A DNA stretch of 64,000 nucleotides from Microbulbifer sp. ALW1 (GCF_009903625.1 NZ_CP047569.1:1768501-1832500), one strand, 5' to 3'. Positions 26,023-36,539 are shown, counted from the stretch's first letter. Numbers and translations are program-made. Notes: generated from the letters alone by a model not told the origin.

Positions 26023-27204
26023 ATGCTCATCGGATTTTTCCTAAACCTCCGCCGCCACAGTCTTCCGGTTTCCATTACCGAGCTGCTCTCGTTGCTGGAA
26101 GCCCTGCAGCAGCGTCTTGTCTATGCCAACCTGGACGAGTTTTATTTCCTGGCTCGTACTTGCCTGATTAAGGACGAAAAGCACTTCGATAAATTCGATC
26201 GCGCTTTCGCTGCCTACTTTAAAGAACTGGAAACCCTCGACGATATTCTGGAACAGATGATTCCAGAGGATTGGTTGCGGGCGGAGTTTATGAAGCAGCT
26301 CAGTGAGGAGGAGAAGGCGAAGATTGAATCCATGGGCGGTCTGGAAAAGCTGCTGGAGGAATTCAAGAAGCGTTTGGAGGAACAGAAGGAGCGGCACAGT
26401 GGGGGTAACAAGTGGATAGGTACCGGTGGTACCAGTCCATTTGGCAACAGTGGCTATCACCCGGGGGGTATTCGTGTAGGTAGCAAGAGCCGTAACAAGT
26501 CTGCTTCCAAAGTGTGGGAGAAACGCCAGTTTCGCAATCTCGATGATAGTATCAGCCTGGGCACTCGCAATATTCAGGTGGCGCTGCGCAAGCTCCGAAA
26601 GTTCGCCCGTACCGGTGCGGCGGAAGAGTTGGACCTCAACGACACTATCCGTTCTACCGCCCGCAATGCCGGTCTGCTGGATATCAAGATGGTGCCGGAG
26701 CGGCACAATGCGGTGAAGGTGCTGATTTTTTTCGATGTGGGCGGTTCCATGGACCCCTATGTCAAACAATGCGAAGAACTGTTTTCAGCCTGCCGTAGTG
26801 AGTTCAAGCACCTGGAATATTTCTATTTCCACAATTTCATATACGAGCATGTGTGGAAGGACAATCACCGCCGCTATAGTGAGTCGACGCCGCTGGTGGA
26901 AGTGCTGCGTACTTACGGCAAGGATTACAAGGTCATTTTCGTCGGCGATGCTTCCATGGCGCCCTACGAAATTACCAGCCGTTTCGGCAGTGTCGAGCAT
27001 ATGAACGAAGAGCCCGGTGCTGCCTGGATGGAGCGGGTGACAAATGTCTACGATAAGCTGATCTGGCTCAATCCTACTGCAGAGGAATACTGGCAGTACA
27101 CCGCAAGCATTGGTGTGGCCCGGAAGCTGGTGGATGGGCATATGTACCCGATGACGATCGAGGGGCTGGACAGGGCGATTGCGTATCTGGTGAAGGGGCG
27201 CTAG
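26023..27204 (+). CDS. CoxE-like VWA domain protein, MoxR partner
   Basis: A 393-aa protein. The N-terminal part (~1-110) matches CoxE-like proteins (FLNLRRHSLPVSITELLSLL, then LDEFYFLARTCLIKDEKHF), followed by a Lys/Glu-rich linker and a Gly-rich stretch. The C-terminal VWA fold begins near 225 with KVLIFFDVGGSMDPY, where the MIDAS-type DxSxS is DVGGS, so the first Ser is replaced by Gly. It probably works with the MoxR ATPase 170 nt upstream, the pair being separated by the palindromic element. Confidence 0.9.
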   Translation: MLIGFFLNLRRHSLPVSITELLSLLEALQQRLVYANLDEFYFLARTCLIKDEKHFDKFDRAFAAYFKELETLDDILEQMIPEDWLRAEFMKQLSEEEKAKIESMGGLEKLLEEFKKRLEEQKERHSGGNKWIGTGGTSPFGNSGYHPGGIRVGSKSRNKSASKVWEKRQFRNLDDSISLGTRNIQVALRKLRKFARTGAAEELDLNDTIRSTARNAGLLDIKMVPERHNAVKVLIFFDVGGSMDPYVKQCEELFSACRSEFKHLEYFYFHNFIYEHVWKDNHRRYSESTPLVEVLRTYGKDYKVIFVGDASMAPYEITSRFGSVEHMNEEPGAAWMERVTNVYDKLIWLNPTAEEYWQYTASIGVARKLVDGHMYPMTIEGLDRAIAYLVKGR

Positions 27205-27336
27205 GTCGGGGCTGTTAATTCAGGTTGTCGATGTGAGCGGGCTGAAGTGATCCGATCGCTAAGATGGGTGATTGCAGGGTAGACGCATCATGCGGGTCCA
27301 CCCTGCTGCTCACTTATACGTGCCGGTTACACTTTG

Positions 27337-29067
27337 TTAGTGGGCGATTTTTTCCAGCAGGATATCCACGATCTGATCGGCGGAGAATTCCTGGTTCTCA
27401 CTGTCGCGGCGTCCCTTGTATTCGATATTGCCTTTCTCAAGACCGCGGTCGCCCACCACGATACGGTGGGGAATGCCCATCAGCTCCGTATCTGCGAGCA
27501 TGCCGCCCAAGCGCGCCTTGGGCTCGTCCATCAGCAGTACATCAATACCTTTGGCGGTCAGGGCGTCGTAGATGTGCTCGCATTTCTGCTGCACGGCTTC
27601 GCTCTTCTGCATGTTGATGGGCACTATGGCCAGTTGGAAGGGAGCAATAGCTTCCGGCCAAATGATACCGGCGTCGTCGTGGTTCTGCTCGATGGCCGCC
27701 GCTACCACGCGGGAAACCCCGATGCCGTAGCAGCCCATGGTCATTACCTGTTCCTTGCCGTTCTCATCCAGTACCGATGCATTCATCGCTTCACTGTACT
27801 TGGTGCCCAGCTGGAAGATATGGCCGACTTCGATGCCGCGTTTGATCTCCAGGGTGCCCTGGCCATCCGGGCTGGCATCGCCGGGGACTACGTTTCGCAG
27901 GTCTTCCACACGCTTCAGCGCTACATCGCGCTCCCAGTTTACGCCGGTCAGGTGGTAATCGTCTTTGTTGGCGCCGCAGACAAAGTCCGCCAGGTGCGCC
28001 GCGGCGCGATCCACCAGCACCTCGATGTCCAGGCCGACGGGGCCAAGAGAGCCGATACCACAGCCCAGTTCCGCGGCGATACGCGCTTCCGGGGCAAATT
28101 GTAGCGGGCTGTCAATGCCCGGCAGCTTTTCCGCTTTCAGCTCGTTCAGGTCGTGGTCGCCGCGCAGTACCAGTGCAACCAGGGGGGCGCTTTCGCCTTC
28201 CTCTTCCACTTCACCCAGTACGATCAGGGTTTTCACGGAAGTATTGGCAGCAATGCCAAAGGCTTCTTCCAGTGCCGCGATGGTTTTCTGTCCTGGAGTG
28301 TGCAGTTCTTCCATCGCTTTGCTTGCTGCAGGGCGCTCGCCGGCGGGGGCTACCGCTTCCGCCAGTTCCACGTTTGCGGCATAGCGGCTCTCGCTGGAAA
28401 ACGCGATATCGTCCTCACCGCTTTGGGCGAGCACGTGGAATTCGTGAGAGTGGGAGCCGCCGATAGAGCCGGTGTCCGCCAGTACCGGGCGGTAATCCAG
28501 GCCGATGCGATCGAAGATGCGGCAGTAGGCACCGTGCATCACATCGTAGGTTTCCTGCAGGGAGTCTGCGCCCAGGTGGAAGGAGTAAGCATCCTTCATG
28601 GTGAACTCGCGCGCGCGCATCACGCCGAAGCGCGGGCGAATCTCATCGCGGAATTTGGTCTGAATCTGGTAGAAGTTGGCCGGCAGCTGTTTGTAGCTGT
28701 TTACTTCGGTGCGGATCAGATCTGTGATCACTTCCTCGTGGGTGGGGCCCAGGCAGAAAGGGTTGTCGTGGCGATCCTGGATACGTAGCAGTTCCGGGCC
28801 GTATTGCTGCCAGCGACCGGACTCTTCCCACAGCTCCGCCGGCTGCACCACCGGCATCAGCACCTCTAATGCACCAGCGCGGTTCATTTCCTCGCGCACA
28901 ATCGACTCGACCTTGCGCAGTACCCGCAGGCCGGTGGGCAGCCAGGTGTAGAGGCCGGATGCCAGGCGGCGAATCATGCCAGCACGCAGCATCAGCTGGT
29001 GGCTAATGACCACTGCGTCATTGGGAGTTTCTTTCTGGGTGGCGATCAGATAGCGGGATGCGCGCAT
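27337..29067 (-). CDS. proS: Prolyl-tRNA synthetase
   Basis: A 576-aa class II synthetase charging tRNA-Pro. Motif 1 region is near 60-90, motif 2 around [13 protein letters not shown] and [24 protein letters not shown], and motif 3 [10 protein letters not shown] near 445. An insertion at ~225-385 (with [38 protein letters not shown]) is the YbaK-like editing domain of the bacterial type. The anticodon-binding domain is C-terminal. Length agrees with E. coli ProS (572). It is transcribed toward the VWA gene, which converges on it. Confidence 0.97.
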   Translation of the reverse strand: MRASRYLIATQKETPNDAVVISHQLMLRAGMIRRLASGLYTWLPTGLRVLRKVESIVREEMNRAGALEVLMPVVQPAELWEESGRWQQYGPELLRIQDRHDNPFCLGPTHEEVITDLIRTEVNSYKQLPANFYQIQTKFRDEIRPRFGVMRAREFTMKDAYSFHLGADSLQETYDVMHGAYCRIFDRIGLDYRPVLADTGSIGGSHSHEFHVLAQSGEDDIAFSSESRYAANVELAEAVAPAGERPAASKAMEELHTPGQKTIAALEEAFGIAANTSVKTLIVLGEVEEEGESAPLVALVLRGDHDLNELKAEKLPGIDSPLQFAPEARIAAELGCGIGSLGPVGLDIEVLVDRAAAHLADFVCGANKDDYHLTGVNWERDVALKRVEDLRNVVPGDASPDGQGTLEIKRGIEVGHIFQLGTKYSEAMNASVLDENGKEQVMTMGCYGIGVSRVVAAAIEQNHDDAGIIWPEAIAPFQLAIVPINMQKSEAVQQKCEHIYDALTAKGIDVLLMDEPKARLGGMLADTELMGIPHRIVVGDRGLEKGNIEYKGRRDSENQEFSADQIVDILLEKIAH

Positions 29068-29144
29068 AGGGCTTTCTTTTTCTGTCTGTGAATTGAGGTA
29101 ATAAACAAGAGGGCGGCCATTCTACGCCGGACGCCCACAAACAG

Positions 29145-29168
29145 AAAACCCCGCAAAAGCGGGGTTTT
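29145..29168. terminator. Terminator between the HU gene and proS
   Basis: Perfect 10-bp stem AAAACCCCGC/GCGGGGTTTT with an AAAA loop. It lies just past the HU stop and ahead of proS, both on the minus strand. Confidence 0.9.
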
Positions 29169-29189
29169 CGTGGCTGAAAGCGGCGAGAC

Positions 29190-29615
29190 TCAGGACTCGG
29201 CCATTTCCTTCAGCTTCTTCAGCGGGCGAATTTTTACCTGGATGCTCGCGGGCTTGGCCTTGAACATGGTCTCTTCACCAGTGAAGGGGTTGATACCCTT
29301 GCGTGCTTTTTTGGCCGGCTTCTTCACGGTGGTGATCTTCAGCAGGCCCGGCAGAGCGAATTCGCCCACAGCGCGCTTCTTCACGTGGCCTTCGATCACG
29401 TCGGTCAGCTCGTCCAGAACAGACTGTACCTGCTTGCGGGACAGCTCGGTTTTCTCGGCGATCTGATTCAGGATCTGGGTTTTGGTGTACTTGTCTTTGA
29501 TCGCAGTCACTTTCTTGGCCGGAGCGGCCTTGGCTGCTGCTTTCTTGGCTGGAGCCTTCTTGGCTGCAGTTTTCTTGGCGGGTGCTTTCTTAGCTGCGGC
29601 TTTCTTTGCGGCCAT
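29190..29615 (-). CDS. HU-family DNA-binding protein with histone-H1-like lysine-rich tail
   Basis: A 141-aa protein. The first ~38 residues are AAKK/PAKK-type repeats, like eukaryotic H1 tails. The HU/IHF domain follows: YTKTQILNQIAEKTELSRKQV, the FALPGLLKITTVKKPAKKARKG region and FKAKPASIQVKIRPLKKLKE. Xanthomonad and other gammaproteobacterial HU proteins with such extensions are known. The ATG at 29615 has AGGAAG upstream and starts the tail; the longer frame to 29765 is not supported. Expected to compact the nucleoid. Confidence 0.9.
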   Translation of the reverse strand: MAAKKAAAKKAPAKKTAAKKAPAKKAAAKAAPAKKVTAIKDKYTKTQILNQIAEKTELSRKQVQSVLDELTDVIEGHVKKRAVGEFALPGLLKITTVKKPAKKARKGINPFTGEETMFKAKPASIQVKIRPLKKLKEMAES

Positions 29616-29846
29616 CGTTAGCTTCCTTCTATATATAAGTGTTTTTCCAGTGAAAGTGTGTAGTACTCGGTACTGAGCTGAAGTATATCCAGTTTTTCTC
29701 GGGGCGCACGGGGTAAAAACGGAAAAAAAGTGCTTTTTTTTAGGGTTTTGGTCGAAATGCGACACCCAAATACCCCCGTCTGCGGCCTATTTGAGCACCG
29801 GGTGCCCACAAAAACAGCGTTCTTCTTCCCTCGCGGGTGCTCATGT

Positions 29847-29852
29847 ATAATC
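29847..29852 (+). promoter_or_regulatory. -10 element for the fmdB-like/aspS unit
   Basis: TATAAT preceded by TG and about 38 nt upstream of the ATG at 29890. The -35 at the expected spacing is weak (TTCTTC). Confidence 0.5.
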
Positions 29853-29889
29853 TGCGCCCCTTTATATTCAGTGAGATCCGGGTACCGAG

Positions 29890-30147
29890 ATGCCTATCTA
29901 CGAATACCAGTGCAAGGCCTGTGGCCACCAGATGGAAGCCCTGCAGCGTATGAGCGATGCTCCGCTGACAGACTGCCCCGCCTGTAACAAAGCGGAACTG
30001 AGCAAAAAGATCAGTGCAGCCGGATTCCGCCTCAAGGGCGGCGGCTGGTACGAAACCGATTTCAAGACCGGCAGCAAGAAAAACCTCGCCGGTGATGCTG
30101 CCAAGCCTGCCAGCAAGTCTGGCGGCTCCGAATCCAAAGCCAGCTGA
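29890..30147 (+). CDS. FmdB-family zinc ribbon protein
   Basis: An 85-aa protein. The N-terminal ~42 residues are the FmdB zinc ribbon: MPIYEYQCKACGHQME and then DCPACNKAELSKKISAAGF, with two CxxC pairs. The tail is Lys/Ser-rich and low in complexity. Function unknown; it commonly precedes aspS in this group, and here the two genes are 49 nt apart, so they are likely co-transcribed. Confidence 0.9.
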   Translation: MPIYEYQCKACGHQMEALQRMSDAPLTDCPACNKAELSKKISAAGFRLKGGGWYETDFKTGSKKNLAGDAAKPASKSGGSESKAS

Positions 30148-30196
30148 GTAGCTGGATATACGACTACTGCGTTTACAACTAAGGGAATAAGACTCC

Positions 30197-31975
30197 ATGC
30201 GCACCGACTACTGTGGCGCCCTGCGATCCGCCGATATTGACCGCGAAGTAACCCTGTGTGGCTGGGTAGACCGCCGCCGCGATCACGGTGGAGTCATCTT
30301 CATCGATCTGCGCGACCGTGATGGTATCGCCCAGGTGGTCTTTGACCCGGACGCAGCAGAGCACTTTGCTCTGGCGGACAGAGTTCGCAGCGAGTATGTG
30401 CTGAAGGTCACCGGTCGCGTGCGTGCACGTGCCCCGGAAGCGGTAAACCCGAATATGGCCACCGGTGAAATCGAGGTTTACGGCCTGCAACTGGAGATCC
30501 TGAACGGCGCCGAGACGCCTCCCTTCCAGCTGGACGAGCACACCGCTGTGGGCGAAGACGTACGCCTGAAGTACCGCTACCTGGACCTGCGCCGTAACGA
30601 GATGCAGCGCAACCTGCGTTTCCGCTCCCAGATTACCAATGCCATCCGCAACTACCTGGACGGCGAAGGCTTTCTCGATATTGAAACCCCGATCCTGACC
30701 CGCGCCACCCCGGAAGGTGCCCGTGACTATCTGGTGCCGAGCCGTACCCACGCGGGCAAGTTCTTCGCGCTGCCGCAATCCCCGCAGCTGTTCAAACAGC
30801 TGCTGATGGTGTCCGGCTTCGATCGTTACTACCAGATTGCCAAGTGCTTCCGCGACGAGGACCTGCGCGCAGACCGCCAGCCGGAATTCACCCAGATCGA
30901 TATCGAGACCGCCTTCCTCGATGAAAACGCCATCATGTCCATCACCGAGAACATGATTCGCAAGCTGTTTAAAGAGCTGAAAGGTGTGGACCTGGGCGAG
31001 TTCCCGCGCATGCCATTCAGTGAAGCGATCGCCAAGTTCGGCTCCGACAAACCGGACCTGCGTATTCCGCTGGAGCTGGTGGACATCAAGGACCTGATGA
31101 CCGAGGTGGAGTTCAAGGTGTTCTCCGGCCCGGCCAATGACCCCAAAGGCCGCGTGACCGCGCTGAAAGTGCCTGGCGGCAACGACAAGCTGACCCGCAA
31201 ACAGATCGACGATTACACCAAGTACGTTTCCATCTACGGCGCCAAAGGGCTCGCGTATATCAAGGTGAACGACCGGGCGGATCTGGAAAATGGCCTGCAG
31301 TCTCCGATCGTCAAATTCCTGCCGAACGAGGTGCGCGGGGCGATTTTGGATCGTCTGCACGCCGAAAACGGCGACCTGATTTTCTTCGGCGCGGACTCCG
31401 CTAAAGTAGTAACTGAAGCCCTGGGCGCGCTGCGCTGCAAGCTGGGTGAAGACCTCAACCTGTACGTGTCCGAGTGGGCGCCGCTGTGGGTGGTGGACTT
31501 CCCGATGTTCGAAGAGAACGATGACGGCAGTGTTACCGCGCTGCACCACCCGTTCACGGCACCTTCCTGTTCCGCAGAAGAGCTGGAGAAGGGCCCGCTG
31601 GAAGCGCTGTCGCGCGCCTACGATATGGTACTGAACGGTACCGAACTGGGCGGCGGTTCCATCCGTATCCACAATCAGGAAATGCAGCAGACGGTATTCC
31701 GCGCCCTCGGCATTGACGCTGATGAGCAGCGCGAAAAGTTCGGCTTCCTGCTGGATGCGTTGAAGTACGGTGCGCCGCCCCATGGTGGCCTGGCCTTCGG
31801 CCTCGACCGCCTGGTGATGTTGATGACCGGCAGCGACTCCATTCGCGACGTCATCGCCTTCCCGAAAACCCAGAGCGCGGCCTGTGTCATGACCGATGCG
31901 CCGGGAGCGGTGGACGCCAAGCAGCTGCGCGAACTGAGTATTCGCCTGCGTCAGAAGGAAGAGCAGGTAGGCTAA
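30197..31975 (+). CDS. aspS: Aspartyl-tRNA synthetase
   Basis: A 592-aa class II synthetase of the bacterial type. The N-terminal OB anticodon-binding domain (~1-105) has [21 protein letters not shown]. The catalytic core has [11 protein letters not shown] and [19 protein letters not shown] (motif 2). The bacterial GAD insertion is at ~290-420. Motif 3 is [15 protein letters not shown] near 535. Length matches E. coli AspS (590). Followed by a strong hairpin and yebC. Confidence 0.97.
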   Translation: MRTDYCGALRSADIDREVTLCGWVDRRRDHGGVIFIDLRDRDGIAQVVFDPDAAEHFALADRVRSEYVLKVTGRVRARAPEAVNPNMATGEIEVYGLQLEILNGAETPPFQLDEHTAVGEDVRLKYRYLDLRRNEMQRNLRFRSQITNAIRNYLDGEGFLDIETPILTRATPEGARDYLVPSRTHAGKFFALPQSPQLFKQLLMVSGFDRYYQIAKCFRDEDLRADRQPEFTQIDIETAFLDENAIMSITENMIRKLFKELKGVDLGEFPRMPFSEAIAKFGSDKPDLRIPLELVDIKDLMTEVEFKVFSGPANDPKGRVTALKVPGGNDKLTRKQIDDYTKYVSIYGAKGLAYIKVNDRADLENGLQSPIVKFLPNEVRGAILDRLHAENGDLIFFGADSAKVVTEALGALRCKLGEDLNLYVSEWAPLWVVDFPMFEENDDGSVTALHHPFTAPSCSAEELEKGPLEALSRAYDMVLNGTELGGGSIRIHNQEMQQTVFRALGIDADEQREKFGFLLDALKYGAPPHGGLAFGLDRLVMLMTGSDSIRDVIAFPKTQSAACVMTDAPGAVDAKQLRELSIRLRQKEEQVG

Positions 31976-31985
31976 GTTAGGAAAA

Positions 31986-32019
31986 CCCCACAGGCGCCTG
32001 CAAGCGGGCGCCTGTGGGG
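31986..32019 (+). other. Long hairpin between aspS and yebC
   Basis: A perfect 13-bp stem CCCCACAGGCGCC/GGCGCCTGTGGGG with an 8-nt loop. No T-run follows (AGACAG), so it is a structure rather than an intrinsic terminator. It may stabilise the aspS 3' end or attenuate yebC. Confidence 0.75.
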
Positions 32020-32051
32020 AGACAGATTGAAGCAAGACCGGAGATTTATCG

Positions 32052-32795
32052 ATGGCTGGACACAGTAAATGGGCCAATATCAAGCACCGCAAGGCGGCGC
32101 AGGATGCCAAACGGGGTAAGGTTTTTACCAAGATCATCCGCGAGTTGACCGTCGCCGCCAAGGGTGGCGCCAACCCCGATGACAATCCCACACTGCGTAC
32201 TACCATCGACAAGGCGTTGGGCGCGAATATGAAGCGCGACACCATCGATAAAGCCATTGCCCGCGGGGCGGGTAATGCGGATGGTGATAACTATGAAGCG
32301 GTAATCTATGAAGGTTACGGTGTCGGCGGTGTTGCGGTTCTGGTTGAGTGTCTGACCGACAATCGCAACCGCACGGTAGCCGATGTGCGTCACGCGTTTA
32401 CCAAGCGCGGTGGCAACCTGGGTACCGACGGTTCCGTGGCTTACCTGTTCTCCCGCAAAGGTCAGATGTATTACGAGCCGGGTGCCAGTGAAGATGCGCT
32501 GATGGAAGCCGCGCTGGAGGCGGGCGCCGAGGACATTGAGACCAACGACGACGGCAGCATCGAGGTCACCACCGAGTTTACCGATTACATGTCGGTAAAA
32601 GATGCGCTGACCACGGCCGGTTTCAAGCCCGACAATGCCGACATCGCGATGATTCCCTCCACCACGATTCCACTGGACAAAGAGGGTGCCGAAAAAGTGC
32701 TGGCGCTGGTGGATATGCTGGAAGACCTGGACGATGTGCAGAATGTATACACCAACGCGGACATCCCGGAAGAGGTTATGGCCGAGCTCGCTTGA
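32052..32795 (+). CDS. yebC: YebC/PmpR-family transcriptional regulator
   Basis: A 247-aa protein starting [21 protein letters not shown], the family signature, with GRGGNLG-like and [13 protein letters not shown] segments further on. Members are described as transcriptional regulators and, more recently, as translation helpers. It is upstream of ruvCAB as in most gammaproteobacteria, but a terminator hairpin at 32830 separates it from ruvC. Confidence 0.96.
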   Translation: MAGHSKWANIKHRKAAQDAKRGKVFTKIIRELTVAAKGGANPDDNPTLRTTIDKALGANMKRDTIDKAIARGAGNADGDNYEAVIYEGYGVGGVAVLVECLTDNRNRTVADVRHAFTKRGGNLGTDGSVAYLFSRKGQMYYEPGASEDALMEAALEAGAEDIETNDDGSIEVTTEFTDYMSVKDALTTAGFKPDNADIAMIPSTTIPLDKEGAEKVLALVDMLEDLDDVQNVYTNADIPEEVMAELA

Positions 32796-32829
32796 TCTCG
32801 CCGCGCTGTCATTGCTCTCTCGCTTCGAA

Positions 32830-32853
32830 TGCCCCGCCCGTCGGGGCATTTTT
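32830..32853 (+). terminator. Rho-independent terminator after yebC
   Basis: TGCCCCG/CGGGGCA with a 5-nt loop followed by TTTTT. Confidence 0.85.
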
Positions 32854-32964
32854 GTATCTGCCGGTATTCAATGGGCGCGCGGCAGTGATACCGGCCTTGA
32901 CGCCCCGGCAGCAGCTTGGGACACTTCCCGCATTAATTGTATAAATGTACAGGGGTTGAAGGCC

Positions 32965-33495
32965 GTGACTCGAATTTTGGGGATCGATCCCGGCTCGCGC
33001 AAGACCGGTTATGGTCTGATCGATGTGGATCGATCCCAGGCCCGTTATGTGGCCAGTGGTGTCATCCGGCTGCCCGACGGCCCCTTGCCGGAGCGTCTCA
33101 AGCTCATTTTTGACGCGGTCAGCCAGATTGCCCAGCAGTACCAGCCACAGCAGATGGCCATCGAGAATGTCTTCATGTCCAAGAGCGCAGGCTCCGCCCT
33201 CAAGCTGGGGCAGGCGCGGGGGGCTGCCATAGTCGCTGCCACCCACGCAGACCTGTCGGTAGCGGAGTACGAGGCGCGCAAGGTCAAGCAGGCGGTGGTG
33301 GGTAACGGCGGGGCCGACAAGCTGCAGGTGCAGCACATGGTCAAGACCTTGTTGAAGCTGCCGGCTTCTCCCCAGGAGGATGCGGCGGATGCCCTCGCCG
33401 TGGCACTTTGCCACATGCATACCATGCAGACTCTGATTCAGTCCTCAACGGGGAGCCGGGCGCGTTTCCGTCGCGGGCGCCTGAGCGTGATTTAG
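32965..33495 (+). CDS. ruvC: Holliday junction resolvase RuvC
   Basis: A 176-aa resolvase that cuts four-way junctions with RuvAB. Active-site acids: D in [15 protein letters not shown] in [12 protein letters not shown], and a D-x-x-D in [14 protein letters not shown]. Catalytic residues and length match the family (E. coli 173 aa). Start is most likely GTG at 32965, with AGGGG at 9-nt spacing; an in-frame TTG at 32956 would sit too close to that site. The much longer frame to 32686 overlaps yebC and the terminator. Confidence 0.95.
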   Translation: MTRILGIDPGSRKTGYGLIDVDRSQARYVASGVIRLPDGPLPERLKLIFDAVSQIAQQYQPQQMAIENVFMSKSAGSALKLGQARGAAIVAATHADLSVAEYEARKVKQAVVGNGGADKLQVQHMVKTLLKLPASPQEDAADALAVALCHMHTMQTLIQSSTGSRARFRRGRLSVI

Positions 33496-33548
33496 TGGCC
33501 TGGGTTGTAGAGCTTTGGCCCTGAGAAATAATTGAAACTGGAAGCAAA

Positions 33549-34160
33549 ATGATAGGAAGACTCAGCGGCATTCTGGCCGCCGTGCAGCCCCCTCAGTTAC
33601 TGGTCGATGTCCAGGGGGTGGGCTACGAAGTGCTGGCTCCCATGACCACCATTTTCGAGTTGCCCCAGTTGGGCGGCAGCGTGCAGCTGCACACGCACCT
33701 GGCGGTATCGGAAACATCGCAACAACTGTTTGGTTTTATTCGTGAATCCGACCGTCAGTTGTTTCGCACTTTGATCAAGGTCAATGGCGTTGGCCCCAAG
33801 ATGGCTCTGGCGATCCTGTCCGGGCTCGATGGTGCGGCGCTGGCCCGCTGCGTGGCGGATGACAATGTGGGCGCGTTGGTAAAGGTGCCTGGGGTCGGTA
33901 AGAAAACCGCTGAGCGCCTGATCATTGAATTGCGCGGCAAGCTTGCGCCGCAAACCGGCGACCTCGGCGATATTCCGTTGATGGCCGCCAATGCTGAGCC
34001 GAAGGTGGATCACGCTGGCGAGGCAGAGAGCGCCCTGGCCGCGCTGGGGTATAAGCCCACCGACGCCAGCAAGATGGTCGCCCGTGCCGCGAAAGATGCA
34101 CCGGACGCCGACAGCGCCACCCTGATTCGCCTTGCTCTCAAGAGCATGGCGCCCGCCTAA
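33549..34160 (+). CDS. ruvA: Holliday junction DNA helicase subunit RuvA
   Basis: A 203-aa junction-binding protein that targets RuvB to the junction. Domain I (OB) at ~1-64 starts MIGRLSGILAA. Domain II has the helix-hairpin-helix motifs LIKVNGVGPKMALAIL and LVKVPGVGKKTAERLI. Domain III (~150-203) with EAESALAALGYKPTDASKMV contacts RuvB. The short gap to ruvB (18 nt) indicates co-translation. Confidence 0.97.
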   Translation: MIGRLSGILAAVQPPQLLVDVQGVGYEVLAPMTTIFELPQLGGSVQLHTHLAVSETSQQLFGFIRESDRQLFRTLIKVNGVGPKMALAILSGLDGAALARCVADDNVGALVKVPGVGKKTAERLIIELRGKLAPQTGDLGDIPLMAANAEPKVDHAGEAESALAALGYKPTDASKMVARAAKDAPDADSATLIRLALKSMAPA

Positions 34161-34178
34161 CCGAATTGAGATGACCCT

Positions 34179-35198
34179 GTGATCGAAGCTGACCGCCTGA
34201 TTGCTGCTGAACCGATTGGCCCAAGTGGGCAAGAGGAGCAGTACGACCGCGCTGTGCGCCCCAAGACACTGTCTGACTATGTCGGGCAGCCGGTGGTGCG
34301 CGAGCAGATGGAAATCTTTATTCAGGCGGCCAAACTGCGCAAAGAGGCGCTGGACCACACATTGGTGTTCGGCCCGCCTGGTCTCGGCAAAACCACCCTG
34401 GCCAATATCATCGCTGCGGAAATGGGTGTGGCGATCAAGACCACCTCGGGACCTGTGCTGGAAAAGGCCGGCGACCTTGCCGCGATCATGACCAACCTCG
34501 AACCCGGTGATGTGCTGTTTATTGATGAGATTCATCGCCTCAGCCCCCACGTCGAGGAGGTGCTGTACCCGGCGATGGAGGATTACCAGCTCGACATCAT
34601 GATTGGTGAGGGGCCCGCGGCGCGCTCGATCAAGCTGGACCTGCCACCTTTTACCCTTGTCGGTGCGACCACTCGCGCGGGTTTGCTGACATCGCCGCTG
34701 CGGGATCGCTTCGGAATCGTCCAGCGTCTCGAGTTTTACAATGTCGAAGATCTCACCAGTATCGTTGCCCGTTCGGCCCGCCTGATGGGGGTGGAAATGG
34801 ACGAGGGTGGTGCGTATGAGGTTGCGCGCCGTGCTCGCGGCACGCCGCGTATTGCCAACCGTTTACTGCGCCGGGTGCGTGACTACGCCGAAGTAAAACG
34901 CGATGGCCACGTCTGTGCCGAGACTGCGGATCTGGCGCTGAACATGCTGAATGTCGATGCCAGCGGGTTTGACCAGCTCGACCGCCGTGTGCTGCTGACC
35001 ATGATCGAGAAATTCGATGGTGGCCCCGTGGGGGTGGATAGTTTGGCCGCAGCGGTGAGTGAAGAGCGGGACACCATTGAAGATGTTCTCGAACCCTACC
35101 TGATTCAGCAGGGATACCTGGCCCGCACCCCGCGAGGCCGGGTGGTGACGGCGCTGGCCTACGAGCATTTTGGTATCCCGAAGCCTGACCGCACCTGA
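34179..35198 (+). CDS. ruvB: Holliday junction DNA helicase subunit RuvB
   Basis: A 339-aa AAA+ motor for branch migration. Walker [10 protein letters not shown] near 68, Walker [11 protein letters not shown] near 118, sensor 1 GATTRAGLL near 160, and the Arg finger in LRDRFG. The C-terminal winged helix ends in [24 protein letters not shown] start at 34179; the preceding ATG is out of frame. The next gene, ybgC, is 207 nt away. Confidence 0.97.
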   Translation: MIEADRLIAAEPIGPSGQEEQYDRAVRPKTLSDYVGQPVVREQMEIFIQAAKLRKEALDHTLVFGPPGLGKTTLANIIAAEMGVAIKTTSGPVLEKAGDLAAIMTNLEPGDVLFIDEIHRLSPHVEEVLYPAMEDYQLDIMIGEGPAARSIKLDLPPFTLVGATTRAGLLTSPLRDRFGIVQRLEFYNVEDLTSIVARSARLMGVEMDEGGAYEVARRARGTPRIANRLLRRVRDYAEVKRDGHVCAETADLALNMLNVDASGFDQLDRRVLLTMIEKFDGGPVGVDSLAAAVSEERDTIEDVLEPYLIQQGYLARTPRGRVVTALAYEHFGIPKPDRT

Positions 35199-35405
35199 CG
35201 AACCAGTCTACATCCTGTAGCATGTCCCTTTCACGTCGCTGCATGGCTTCCGCGCTAGTGTTGGCCGGTAGCCCCAAAGAGCTAATAAAGAGCCAATGGT
35301 GTCGCAGCGGCGGCCTCGGTTTGGCAAGTAAAAGCCGAGAGCAAGAACCGAAAACAAGAAAATAAATCGCGTTTCAGTGGCAGTCGGCCAAGTTAAGGAC
35401 GGTGC

Positions 35406-35813
35406 GTGTCAGAGCCTTTCAATATTCCCATTCGCGTCTATATCGAAGATACCGACGCTGGCGGAATCGTCTATTACGTCAATTATTTAAAGTATATGGA
35501 GCGGGCGCGCACAGAATTGGTCCGCTCCCTCGGCTATGATAAGCCAGCGATGCCGCAGCAGGGTTTGTTGCTGGTAGTGCATTCAGCGGAGGTTCAGTAT
35601 CGGCGGTCTGCAATACTGGACGATCAATTGCGGGCCAGTGCCGCCATAGGCAAGCTGGGGCGCGCCGCAGTCACGTTTGAGCAAAAAATCTGGCGCGGTA
35701 ATGAAATTATTTGTGAGGGTGTGGTCAAAGTGGCCTGCGTGGATGACGCCAGCCGCAAACCCTGCGCTTTACCTGAAACCATCTATCAAGCTTTGAAGGC
35801 AGTGAGTCGATAA
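35406..35813 (+). CDS. ybgC: Tol-Pal associated acyl-CoA thioesterase YbgC
   Basis: A 135-aa hot-dog fold thioesterase. The active-site motif VYIEDTDAGGIVYYVNYLKY contains the catalytic Asp of the 4-hydroxybenzoyl-CoA thioesterase family. It heads the tol-pal cluster as in E. coli and stops one base before tolQ. Start is GTG at 35406 with AAGGA at 7-nt spacing. Confidence 0.96.
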   Translation: MSEPFNIPIRVYIEDTDAGGIVYYVNYLKYMERARTELVRSLGYDKPAMPQQGLLLVVHSAEVQYRRSAILDDQLRASAAIGKLGRAAVTFEQKIWRGNEIICEGVVKVACVDDASRKPCALPETIYQALKAVSR

Positions 35814-35814
35814 C

Positions 35815-36504
35815 ATGAATGCCGGTGAACAACTTTCTCTGTGGGGACTGATTTCCAGTGCCAGCCTGTTGGTGCAGCTGGTCATGCTGCTGCTTCTGCT
35901 GGCCTCGGTGATCTCCTGGGTAATGATTATTCAGCGCGGTACCTACCTGGCGCGCGCCAAGCGCTCGATGGTCAATTTTGAGCGCAAATTCTGGTCCGGC
36001 GCCGACGTCAACCAGCTGTTCCGCGACGGCAATGCGGCGGCAGAGAGGGGCAAGATCGACGGTGTCGAGTCCCTGTTCCGCGCCGGTTTTACTGAGTTCA
36101 CCCGCCTGCGCCAGCAGGGCAAAAGCAGCCCCGCGGCCGTTATGGAAGGCACCGAGCGCGCCATGCGCGTGGCCATGTCCCGGGAGCAGGAAAAGGTGGA
36201 AATGAACCTGCCGTTCCTGGCGACCGTCGGCTCTGTCAGCCCCTATATCGGCCTCTTCGGCACCGTGTGGGGCATCATGAATTCCTTCCGTGGTCTCGCC
36301 ACCATGCATCAGGCCACCATTGCCACCGTGGCGCCGGGTATTTCCGAGGCTCTGGTCGCGACAGCCATGGGCCTGTTTGCTGCGATCCCCGCGGTGATGG
36401 CGTACAACCGTTATTCCGCCAAGGCTGAGTGGCTGCTGTCCAGCTATGAGACTTTTGCGGAAGAGTTCTCCTCCATCCTGCACCGCAAGGTGCACGCCAG
36501 CTAA
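35815..36504 (+). CDS. tolQ: Tol-Pal system motor protein TolQ
   Basis: A 229-aa inner-membrane proton-channel subunit, ExbB/MotA related. Three TM helices: ~15-40 (LVQLVMLLLLLASVISWVMI), ~140-160 (FLATVGSVSPYIGLFGTVWG) and ~170-200. The TolQ/ExbB signature near 140-190 (GLFGTVWGIMNSF, then APGISEALVATAMGLFAAIP) carries the conserved channel residues. It energises TolA in cell-envelope constriction at division. It begins one base after the ybgC stop. Confidence 0.97.
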   Translation: MNAGEQLSLWGLISSASLLVQLVMLLLLLASVISWVMIIQRGTYLARAKRSMVNFERKFWSGADVNQLFRDGNAAAERGKIDGVESLFRAGFTEFTRLRQQGKSSPAAVMEGTERAMRVAMSREQEKVEMNLPFLATVGSVSPYIGLFGTVWGIMNSFRGLATMHQATIATVAPGISEALVATAMGLFAAIPAVMAYNRYSAKAEWLLSSYETFAEEFSSILHRKVHAS

Positions 36505-36539
36505 GGCGCCATCACCGAAGCTGTGCAAAGAGTCGAACC

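Noticed and set aside
30179..32257. Long minus-strand frame opposite aspS and yebC
   Set aside because: Antisense shadow of two clear genes.
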